Source: JAZRWQ01 sp045599805 | GTDB taxonomy: Bacteria > Bacillota > Clostridia > Oscillospirales > UMGS1783 | Direction: 5' to 3' | Assembly: GCA_045599805.1 (NCBI GenBank) | Contig: JAZRWQ010000107.1 | Coordinates: 1 to 33,638, forward strand | DNA: 33,638 nucleotides | Made by a program: the position numbers and the translations under genes | Shown: piece by piece, positions 7,093-13,457 of the stretch | Layout of the letters: every line of letters starts with the position of its first letter | How positions within the stretch are numbered: the first letter of the stretch is position 1 | Notes under the pieces: model-generated | Database searches by the model: none | What the model was told of the DNA's origin: nothing | What the model saw: only the letters and a program-made list of their open reading frames with translations

Positions 7093-8292
7093 ATGAAAAT
7101 CTTAGTAATCAATGCAGGCAGCTCTTCTTTAAAATATCAGCTTATTGATATGGATAATGAGTCTGTTCTTGCAAAAGGCAACTGCGAAAGAATCGGTATT
7201 GACGGTCTTATCGGACACAAGACTGCTGCCGGCGTAAAAATTGAAAAGAATATCGACTTCCCCACTCATAAGGAAGCTTTCATGGCTGTTGTTGATATGC
7301 TTACAAACGGCGAAGGCAAGGTTATTGATGACGTTAAGGAAATCACCGCTGTCGGTCACAGAGTACTCCACGGCAGCGAAGTTTACAAGACTTCCACTTT
7401 GGTAACCGATAAGGTTATTGACGACATTCTTTCTTTCAGAGAACTCGGCCCTCTGCACAATCCACCTCAGGCTATCGCAATGAAGGCTTGCCAGGAAGTA
7501 TTCGGCAAGGATACTCCGATGGTAGCTATCTTCGACACCTCTTTCCATCAGACCATGCCTCCCAAGGCATTCATCTTCGGTGTTCCCTATGAATACTATG
7601 AAAAGTATTCCATCAGAAGATACGGCTTCCACGGCACCAGCCACAGATTTATTTCTCAGAGATACGGCGAGATCATCGGCGGTCTTGAAGGCAAAAAGGT
7701 TATCACCTGCCACCTCGGAAACGGCAGCTCCATTTCCGCAGTAAAAGACGGCAAGTGCTATGATACATCCATGGGCCTCACTCCTCTTGACGGCTTCATC
7801 ATGGGTACCCGTTCCGGCGGTGTTGATCCCTCCGTTGTTACATACATCATGAACAAGGAAGGCCTCAGCGCTGACGAAATGTCCACCATACTCAATAAAA
7901 AATCCGGCTTCCTCGGTCTGTCCGGCGTTTCCAGCGACTGCAGAGACGTTAAGAAGGCTGCAGAAGAAGGCAACGAACGCGCACAGCTCACCATTGACAT
8001 TCTTGTATATCAGATAAAGAAGTTCATCGGCAGCTATGCAGCAGGCATGGGCGGCGTTGACGCAATCATCTTTACCGGCGGTATCGGCGAAAACGATGCC
8101 TCTATCCGTGAAGCCGTATGCTCTGACATGGAGTTCCTCGGTCTTAAGATAGACAAGGCAGTAAACGAAGAATCTTCCAGAAAAGAAGCCAAATTCTCCG
8201 CAGCAGATTCCAAGGTTGAAGCTTGGGTTCTGCCCACCAACGAAGAACTGCTTATCGCAAGAGATACTCTCGAAATCGTTTCCAAGCTGTAA
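7093..8292 (+). CDS. ackA: Acetate kinase
   Basis: Acetate kinase interconverts acetyl phosphate plus ADP with acetate plus ATP, the final energy-yielding step of fermentation to acetate. The 399-residue length is standard. Family signatures are the N-terminal VINAGSSSLKYQL, GHRVLHG, FDTSFHQTMP, RRYGFHGTSH, CHLGNGSS, GTRSGGVDPS and FTGGIGEN. GGAGG precedes the ATG, and strong promoter and terminator signals frame a single-gene unit. No phosphotransacetylase gene lies beside it. Codons are biased toward C- and G-ending forms compared with murC downstream, consistent with high expression. Confidence 0.98.
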   Translation: MKILVINAGSSSLKYQLIDMDNESVLAKGNCERIGIDGLIGHKTAAGVKIEKNIDFPTHKEAFMAVVDMLTNGEGKVIDDVKEITAVGHRVLHGSEVYKTSTLVTDKVIDDILSFRELGPLHNPPQAIAMKACQEVFGKDTPMVAIFDTSFHQTMPPKAFIFGVPYEYYEKYSIRRYGFHGTSHRFISQRYGEIIGGLEGKKVITCHLGNGSSISAVKDGKCYDTSMGLTPLDGFIMGTRSGGVDPSVVTYIMNKEGLSADEMSTILNKKSGFLGLSGVSSDCRDVKKAAEEGNERAQLTIDILVYQIKKFIGSYAAGMGGVDAIIFTGGIGENDASIREAVCSDMEFLGLKIDKAVNEESSRKEAKFSAADSKVEAWVLPTNEELLIARDTLEIVSKL

Positions 8293-8304
8293 TTCAAATT
8301 TAAG

Positions 8305-8337
8305 AAAGTCCACAGAATTTTCTGTGGACTTTTTTTG
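8305..8337 (+). terminator. Intrinsic terminator of ackA
   Basis: AGTCCACAGAA (8307-8317) pairs with TTCTGTGGACT (8320-8330), with A pairs extending the base, and a run of six or more T follows from 8331. Confidence 0.9.
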
Positions 8338-8418
8338 TTTTTTTATCAATAATCAGTATACAAAACGACTAAAATATGATATGATAAAATGAATTCAGAT
8401 TGAAGGGAATGACATTAT

Positions 8419-9777
8419 ATGGAATATGACATTCTTGAATGCCTTAAAAAATCGAAAACGGTACACTTTATAGGTATCGGCGGCATAAGCATGAGCGCGC
8501 TTGCGCTTATACTTAAGCACCGCGGATATAATATAAAGGGTTCGGATAATAATATTGCCGGCTGCAAAAACCTTATAAATGCCGGAATAAAAGTATATGA
8601 AGGACAAAGCGCAGATAATATCGAAGATGCCCAGCTTGTAGTATATACAGCCGCAATAAAGGCTGAAAATCCCGAGCTTAAAAGGGCACGTGATATGGGT
8701 ATTCCCTGCTTTGAAAGAGCATATCTTTTAGGTGCAATAATGAAAGGCTATAAATGCCCCATCGGCATTTCCGGCACTCACGGCAAATCCACAACCACAT
8801 CTATGATTTCCTGCATATTACTCAAAGCACAGACCGATCCCACCATTTCGGTAGGCGCCGTATTGCCTGAGATAGACAGCAACTATCACATCGGCTCGGA
8901 CAATTATTTTGTTTTCGAGTCATGCGAATATGCCGCATCATTTTTGCACTTCTTCCCGAAGATATCCCTGATACTCAACATTGATGAGGATCACCTTGAT
9001 TTTTACCGTAATATTGACCATATCGTTGACACATTCAAAGCGTACACAAAGAATACGCTTGATGACGGCATCATAATAACCAACGCAGAGGACGAAAATT
9101 GCCTTAAGGCGACAAATGACTATGCCGGCAAGGTAATTTCATTCGGGATAAACAACGGCGATTATACAGCCGAAAATATAAGGTTTACGTCCGGGCTTCC
9201 TTCTTTCGATATTATGGAAAGCGAAAACAAGATAATAAATGTTAAGCTTAACATACCCGGCAAGCATAACATACTTAACGCTTTGGCGGCTGCCGCCTGC
9301 TGCAGATATCTCGGCATACCCGATGAATATATTAAAGCAGGACTTGAAAGCTTCCACGGCGCAAAACGCAGATTTGAAACCAAGGGCAGCACAGACAAGT
9401 ATACCGTAATAGACGATTATGCACATCATCCGTCGGAAATCGAAGCAACGCTCAATGCGGCAAAAAACATGGATTTTGATAAAATAGTTCTTGTCTTCCA
9501 GCCGCACACCTATTCGCGCACAAAGGCGCTTCTTCCGAAATTCATAAAGGCGCTCGGCATTGCCGACAAGGTAATACTCTGCGATATATACGCCGCACGT
9601 GAAAAGGATAACCTCGGCGTATCGTCCGAAAAGCTTGCGAAAGAAATTCCCGGCGCAATTTATGCCGAAAGCTTTGAAAAAGCCGCCGCTATCGCAAAAG
9701 ACGCTGCAGACAAAAACACATTGATACTCACGATGGGCGCCGGAGACGTATACAAAACGGCAGATTATTTAGTTTAA
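8419..9777 (+). CDS. murC: UDP-N-acetylmuramate--L-alanine ligase
   Basis: MurC adds L-alanine to UDP-MurNAc, the first amino-acid step of peptidoglycan precursor synthesis in the cytoplasm. The 452-residue protein has the N-terminal Rossmann-type HFIGIGGISMSALA motif, the ATP-binding GTHGKST (119-125) in the Mur central domain, the NIDEDHLDF segment, and the C-terminal domain with IDDYAHHPSEI and QPHTYSRT. It stands alone, outside any division and cell wall cluster. A weak promoter may lie around TATGAT at 8375-8380, but I cannot support a -35 box. It ends at a terminator shared with a convergent small gene. Confidence 0.97.
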   Translation: MEYDILECLKKSKTVHFIGIGGISMSALALILKHRGYNIKGSDNNIAGCKNLINAGIKVYEGQSADNIEDAQLVVYTAAIKAENPELKRARDMGIPCFERAYLLGAIMKGYKCPIGISGTHGKSTTTSMISCILLKAQTDPTISVGAVLPEIDSNYHIGSDNYFVFESCEYAASFLHFFPKISLILNIDEDHLDFYRNIDHIVDTFKAYTKNTLDDGIIITNAEDENCLKATNDYAGKVISFGINNGDYTAENIRFTSGLPSFDIMESENKIINVKLNIPGKHNILNALAAAACCRYLGIPDEYIKAGLESFHGAKRRFETKGSTDKYTVIDDYAHHPSEIEATLNAAKNMDFDKIVLVFQPHTYSRTKALLPKFIKALGIADKVILCDIYAAREKDNLGVSSEKLAKEIPGAIYAESFEKAAAIAKDAADKNTLILTMGAGDVYKTADYLV

Positions 9778-9783
9778 AAAAAA

Positions 9784-9815
9784 TGAGGCATTGATTAGTG
9801 ATAATCAATGCCTTA
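9784..9815. terminator. Bidirectional terminator between murC and the small membrane protein gene
   Basis: AGGCATTGATTA (9786-9797) pairs with TAATCAATGCCT (9802-9813) around a GTGA loop, with one more wobble pair and one A-T pair at the base. A T-rich tract follows on the plus strand, and eight T follow on the minus strand. The convergent stop codons lie within 10 bases of the stem on each side. Confidence 0.88.
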
Positions 9816-9818
9816 TTT

Positions 9819-10052
9819 TTATTCTTCGATTTGGATTACGCACTCGTTAGGCGCTTCAATTTCTTCTTCGGGTTCACATTCTTCAGATTTGCATTTGTGT
9901 ATATCAATGGATTTTATTTTATCGCTGAGCTTTTTAAAGAAATCACTGATAACATAAAGCTTACCGAGGATAGCCATGATGCCGACAATAGCACCGCAAA
10001 TTACAACAACTGCGCCAACAACAGAGAGAAATACTTTCCAAAATTTACTCAT
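9819..10052 (-). CDS. Small membrane protein of unknown function, downstream of nrdR
   Basis: I do not recognise a family. The 77-residue product begins MSKFWKVFLS and has one strongly hydrophobic helix (about residues 6-31), a lysine-rich juxtamembrane part (FFKKLSDKIKS) and an acidic tail with three cysteines that ends IQIEE. The positive-inside rule does not clearly settle its orientation. The ATG at 10052 is preferred over the one at 10058 because AAAGGAG (10067-10061) is eight bases from the former and only two from the latter. It starts 13 bases after the nrdR stop and has its own good ribosome binding site, so translation from the nrdR transcript is likely. An overlapping plus-strand frame looks like an antisense shadow. 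Confidence 0.75.
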   Translation of the reverse strand: MSKFWKVFLSVVGAVVVICGAIVGIMAILGKLYVISDFFKKLSDKIKSIDIHKCKSEECEPEEEIEAPNECVIQIEE

Positions 10053-10065
10053 TTTCATCGCTCCT

Positions 10066-10521
10066 TTATGTTTCTTTTTCTATTTTATTAAGAACCTCCA
10101 TGAATGAGCTTATATCGCTGAACTCATGATAGACGGAAGCAAATCTTACATACGCCACCTGATCAATCTTTTTGAGTTTTTCCAGCACGATATCGCCCAG
10201 CTCAACAGAGGATATCTCTTTCTTGAAAGAGCTCGAAAGTCCGTATTCCACCTCATCTATCATGGTTTCCAGTACGGAGCTTTCGATAGGTCTTTTTTCG
10301 CAGGCGCGAAGCAAACCTCTTAAAAGTTTTTCCCTATCGAAATTCTGACGCGAGCCGTCTTTTTTTACAACAACAATAGGGATCGTTTCCACCATTTCGT
10401 TTGTTGTGAATTTGCCTTTGCATTTTTCACAAACACGTCTTCTTTTGATTCTGGTGCAATCTTCGGATTGACGCGTAGTAAGAACACTGCTTTCCGTATG
10501 ACCGCAGTAAGGACATCTCAT
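10066..10521 (-). CDS. nrdR: Transcriptional repressor NrdR
   Basis: NrdR senses dATP/ATP and represses ribonucleotide reductase genes. The 151-residue protein is of normal length. It has an N-terminal zinc ribbon with C3, C6, C31 and C34, followed by the ATP-cone domain (from about 49, IPIVVVKKDGSRQNFDREKL) that binds nucleotide. A G-rich ribosome binding site precedes the ATG. No nrd genes are in the window, so its targets lie elsewhere. A TACAAT at 10533-10538 on the minus strand may be part of its promoter, but the -35 match is poor. Confidence 0.96.
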   Translation of the reverse strand: MRCPYCGHTESSVLTTRQSEDCTRIKRRRVCEKCKGKFTTNEMVETIPIVVVKKDGSRQNFDREKLLRGLLRACEKRPIESSVLETMIDEVEYGLSSSFKKEISSVELGDIVLEKLKKIDQVAYVRFASVYHEFSDISSFMEVLNKIEKET

Positions 10522-10592
10522 CAGAATCCCCCCTCTTATTGTTATTGTAACACACTATACGTCTAAAATAAAGAGAAATTTATTAATAATTA

Positions 10593-10841
10593 TCAAAAGC
10601 TGTCTTTCATAATATATTTGAGATGCATAGGCGTTACTCTGCAGGCAAAAAGCATATCTATCATCCTTTTAGCTTCTTCCTCGGCATCAAAAGGCAGCGT
10701 GTCCGCCCTGCCCTCCTCTACGCCGTCAACGTATTTTATGATTTCGCCTTTATAAATGTTGTTTTCCGAAACCATACGGTATTCAACGACAAATCCTCCG
10801 TCTTCTTTAAAATCATAGCTGTGTATCAGTTTACTGTTCAT
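10593..10841 (-). CDS. Small DUF6514-like protein
   Basis: The 82-residue protein has no signal peptide or membrane segment. The arrangement FVVEYRMVSENNIYKGEIIKYVDG followed by a helix (EEEAKRMIDMLFACRVTPMHLKYIM) resembles the DUF6514 family of Clostridia as I remember it; I cannot confirm this without a profile search. AAAGGAGG precedes the ATG at good spacing, which supports a real gene. A TATAAT at 10867-10872 on the minus strand with a weak TTTATA 17 bases further up could be its promoter. The function is unknown. Upstream, between this gene and the aminotransferase terminator, about 170 bases hold nothing else that I recognise. Confidence 0.7.
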   Translation of the reverse strand: MNSKLIHSYDFKEDGGFVVEYRMVSENNIYKGEIIKYVDGVEEGRADTLPFDAEEEAKRMIDMLFACRVTPMHLKYIMKDSF

Positions 10842-11002
10842 TTTATAATCCTCCTTTACAGGAAAATTATATATCCTGACCGGAGAATTATAAAGGAAAA
10901 GGCATCGACATAAAACAGAGGTTTTTATGCTGATTTTACCTGATTTACCGTAATATTCCCATATATACGATATTTATACATAAATATTTGTCGAAAAATG
11001 CA

Positions 11003-11033
11003 TAAAAACGGTGTAGAGTATTGCTCTGCACCG
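11003..11033 (-). terminator. Intrinsic terminator of the aminotransferase unit
   Basis: On the minus strand CGGTG (11033-11029) pairs with CACCG (11013-11009) and AGAG with CTCT, with one C-A mismatch between the two helices. TTTTTAT follows. It starts nine bases after the aminotransferase stop codon. Confidence 0.8.
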
Positions 11034-11041
11034 CTTTTATA

Positions 11042-12319
11042 TTAACCTATAAGTTTTTCTACTGCAGCAAGTTTTACGCAAACGCAGAATACGTCGATTG
11101 CCGCCTGCAGCTCTTCCTTGGTCGGGCAGGACGGAGCGATACGTATATTCTTGTCATTTGGATCATTTTTGTACGGATAGGTTGAACCTGCGCCGGTAAG
11201 CTTAACACCTGCTTCTTTTGCAAGTTCAACGGTACGCTTTGCGCATCCGTCGGGAGTATTGAAGGAAATAAAGTAGCCGCCCTTAGGCTCGGTCCAGTCT
11301 GCAATGCCGAGTCCGGAGAGTTCTTTTTTAAGGGTTTTTATAACGATATCAAATTTAGGACCGAGAACGGCGGCATGCTTTTTCATGTGCGCCTTGATGC
11401 CGTTTAGGTCCTTGAAATATTTGATATGGCGAAGCTGATTCATTTTATCCGATCCGATGGTCTGGAAGAAAAGCTGCTTGCGGATAAAATCGATATTTGC
11501 TTTGCTTGCGGCGATACAGGAAACGCCTGCTCCGGGGAAGCAATACTTTGAAGTGGATGCGAATTCGTAAATCATATCCTCGTTGCCGTATTCCTTTGCA
11601 AGCTCAAAGATATTTGCTATTTCTATTTCTTCATCGGTGAAATGATGAACGACATAAGCATTATCATAGAAGATTCTGAAATCCTTTGCCTTTGGCTTTA
11701 AAGCGGCAAGACGCCTTATTGTCTCATCGGAATATACTATACCGTCAGGATTGGAATACTTGGGCACGCACCACATACCCTTTATCTTTTCGTCGTTTTC
11801 AACGAGCTTCTCTACCATATCCATATCGGGGCCGTCGCTGAGCATCGGCACGCTAATAAGCTCAAAGCCAAAAAACTCGGTGATTGCAAAGTGTCTGTCA
11901 TATCCGGGCACAACGCAGATAAATTTAAGGCCGGTTTCCTGTGACCATGGTTTTTCGCTTCCGAGCACGCCATGAGTAAATGCACGGGCAATGCTGTCAT
12001 ACATAAGAGTAAGCGAGGAGTTGCCGCCGACAATAATATTTTCCGGCTGCAAATCAAGTATATCGGCAAAAATCTTCTTCATTGCGGGCAGTCCGTCAAT
12101 AACGCCGTAATTGCGGCAGTCGGTTCCCTCGTAAACACATTCCTCGCCGGTTTTTATGCAGGTAAGCATATCGTTGCACATATCTATCTGCTCTTTGGCC
12201 GGTTTGCCTCTTGACATATCAAGAGAGAGATTTTTGCCCTGAAGGGCTTTATATTCTTTTTCAAGCTCGGCTTTTAATTCGCTGAGCTCAATTTTGTTAA
12301 GTTCGTAATAGGGTTTCAT
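11042..12319 (-). CDS. Aspartate aminotransferase, subgroup Ic-like (PLP-dependent)
   Basis: This class I/II aminotransferase probably exchanges the amino group between aspartate and 2-oxoglutarate. From the start at 12319 the protein has 425 residues. N190 (YSNPDG), D219 (IFYDNAY) and the Schiff-base lysine K258 (STSKYCFPGAG) mark the PLP site. The general sequence, including LSLDMSRGKPAKEQ, fits the Asp_aminotransf (PF12897) type found in Clostridia rather than classical AspC. An in-frame start at 12346 is possible, but AGGAGG (12331-12326) lies six bases before the ATG at 12319. It follows the pseudouridine synthase gene by 14 bases, probably as its operon partner. Confidence 0.88.
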   Translation of the reverse strand: MKPYYELNKIELSELKAELEKEYKALQGKNLSLDMSRGKPAKEQIDMCNDMLTCIKTGEECVYEGTDCRNYGVIDGLPAMKKIFADILDLQPENIIVGGNSSLTLMYDSIARAFTHGVLGSEKPWSQETGLKFICVVPGYDRHFAITEFFGFELISVPMLSDGPDMDMVEKLVENDEKIKGMWCVPKYSNPDGIVYSDETIRRLAALKPKAKDFRIFYDNAYVVHHFTDEEIEIANIFELAKEYGNEDMIYEFASTSKYCFPGAGVSCIAASKANIDFIRKQLFFQTIGSDKMNQLRHIKYFKDLNGIKAHMKKHAAVLGPKFDIVIKTLKKELSGLGIADWTEPKGGYFISFNTPDGCAKRTVELAKEAGVKLTGAGSTYPYKNDPNDKNIRIAPSCPTKEELQAAIDVFCVCVKLAAVEKLIG

Positions 12320-12333
12320 CTGGTTCCTCCTCA

Positions 12334-13068
12334 TTATATATTGCAAATATCTTTTAAGTATTTTATTTCGCTATCTTCAAGAAATCTTATACCGCCGGGT
12401 TTGAGATTGCCCAACCTGAGATTTCCTATTTTTTCCCGTTTCAATAATTTAACTTCAAGCCCGAACTCTTCGCACATACGGCGTATCTGTCGGTTTTTGC
12501 CTTCATATATTGTAACGGAAATCACGGTTCTCGAATCCTCTTCGGACTTTATAGAAACTTCCGCCGGCAAAAGCTTTACACCGTCGGATAAGGTCATGCC
12601 ACTTTTCATTATTTCTATTTTGTTTTTATCTACTTTACCGTTTACTGTAACTCGGTAAACCTTCGGGATATGGCGTTTGGAGTCGGTAAGCATGTTGGAC
12701 AACTCACCGTCATCGGTAAAAAGAAGCATTCCTTCGGAATCCTTATCAAGCCTGCCTATCGGGAATACGCGGTGATTTATGCCGGAAAGAAGATCCTTTA
12801 CGCATTTTCTGTCAAGCTCGTCATCCATCGTAGTTATGTAACCGCGCGGCTTATACATCATTATATATGTATGCTTTTTGTATTGATAACGGACGGTTTT
12901 TTTATCAAAGGTTATCTTATCTTTCAAAGGATTTACGGTATCTCCTATTACGGCGACTTTTCCGTTTACGGTTACCCTGCCGTTACTTATATATTCCTCA
13001 CCCTGCCTGCGCGAGCACACGCCGGCATCGGCAAGATATTTCTGCAATCTTATTCTGTCTTTTTCCAC
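12334..13068 (-). CDS. rluB: RsuA/RluB-family rRNA pseudouridine synthase
   Basis: The protein modifies a uridine in rRNA. It has 244 residues: an N-terminal S4 RNA-binding domain (about 1-60, RLQKYLADAGVCSRRQGEEYI) and the catalytic domain with GRLDKDSEG, in which D108 is the catalytic aspartate, and the late motif EGKNRQIRRM. The Firmicutes version of this family is usually called RluB, acting on 23S rRNA; sequence alone does not exclude RsuA-like 16S specificity. It has its own promoter behind the rpsU terminator and is followed closely by the aminotransferase. Confidence 0.92.
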   Translation of the reverse strand: MEKDRIRLQKYLADAGVCSRRQGEEYISNGRVTVNGKVAVIGDTVNPLKDKITFDKKTVRYQYKKHTYIMMYKPRGYITTMDDELDRKCVKDLLSGINHRVFPIGRLDKDSEGMLLFTDDGELSNMLTDSKRHIPKVYRVTVNGKVDKNKIEIMKSGMTLSDGVKLLPAEVSIKSEEDSRTVISVTIYEGKNRQIRRMCEEFGLEVKLLKREKIGNLRLGNLKPGGIRFLEDSEIKYLKDICNI

Positions 13069-13096
13069 ATACTCACCTTATGAACATAATGAATAT

Positions 13097-13125
13097 ATTT
13101 TACTACAAAAATTCATTTTAAGCAA
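13097..13125 (-). promoter_or_regulatory. Promoter of the rluB-aminotransferase unit
   Basis: On the minus strand TTGCTT (13125-13120) and TAAAAT (13102-13097) are separated by 17 bases. The ATG at 13068 lies about 30 bases downstream. Confidence 0.7.
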
Positions 13126-13157
13126 TGTTTTTTTGCAAAATAATGCTTAAACGAACA

Positions 13158-13189
13158 AAAAAATCCCACCAAATGAAATTTGGTGGGAT
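13158..13189 (-). terminator. Intrinsic terminator of rpsU
   Basis: On the minus strand ATCCCACCAAAT (13189-13178) pairs perfectly with ATTTGGTGGGAT (13174-13163) around three bases, and a run of seven T follows. It lies 13 bases after the rpsU stop codon. Confidence 0.92.
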
Positions 13190-13201
13190 AAAAAGATTCA
13201 A

Positions 13202-13378
13202 TTACTTGAACTTGCGCTTACGAGCGGCTTCAGACTTTTTCTTACGCTTTACGCTTGGTTTCTCATAATGTTCTCTTATACGGAGTTCGGATAATGTACC
13301 GTCCTTTGAGCAAGATCTCTTAAATCTTCTCAGAGCGCTGTCAAGAGATTCATTATCCTTAACTTTTACAACTGCCAT
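13202..13378 (-). CDS. rpsU: Ribosomal protein bS21
   Basis: This short gene encodes a 58-residue basic protein starting MAVVKVKDNESLDSALRRF and ending in a lysine/arginine-rich tail (SEAARKRKFK), the standard bS21 form. bS21 sits on the platform of the 30S subunit near the anti-Shine-Dalgarno region. GGAGGGAGGG lies upstream of the ATG. A perfect consensus promoter and a strong terminator make it an independent unit, although it directly follows leuS. Confidence 0.97.
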   Translation of the reverse strand: MAVVKVKDNESLDSALRRFKRSCSKDGTLSELRIREHYEKPSVKRKKKSEAARKRKFK

Positions 13379-13423
13379 TTTTTTCTACCCTCCCTCCGAA
13401 TTTACAGAAAAAATTACTTTATT

Positions 13424-13452
13424 ATTATAAACAACTTAACTTATATTGTCAA
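13424..13452 (-). promoter_or_regulatory. Perfect sigma-A-type promoter of rpsU
   Basis: On the minus strand TTGACA (13452-13447) and TATAAT (13429-13424) match consensus at all twelve positions with a 17-base spacer. The -35 box begins only six bases after the leuS stop codon. Confidence 0.92.
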
Positions 13453-13457
13453 GTATT

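Noticed and set aside
7129..8349. A 406-codon open frame antisense to ackA, the longest antisense frame in the window.
   Set aside because: It lies across ackA, which has every family motif, its own promoter and a terminator. The antisense product has no recognisable domain and is cysteine/phenylalanine rich as expected of a complementary-strand artefact in a codon-biased gene.
9798..10091. A 97-codon plus-strand frame covering the small membrane protein gene.
   Set aside because: It begins inside the murC terminator hairpin and has no ribosome binding site, whereas the minus-strand gene has a well-placed one and an operon partner.
10540..10570. A possible NrdR box near the nrdR promoter, suggested by ACACTATA.
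   Set aside because: Only one half-site resembles the consensus; the second half expected as TATAGTGT is missing, so autoregulation is not supported.
10842..11008. The gap between the DUF6514-like gene and the aminotransferase terminator, checked for a small RNA or a short gene.
   Set aside because: No convincing promoter-terminator pair, tRNA-like fold or reading frame with a ribosome binding site was seen.
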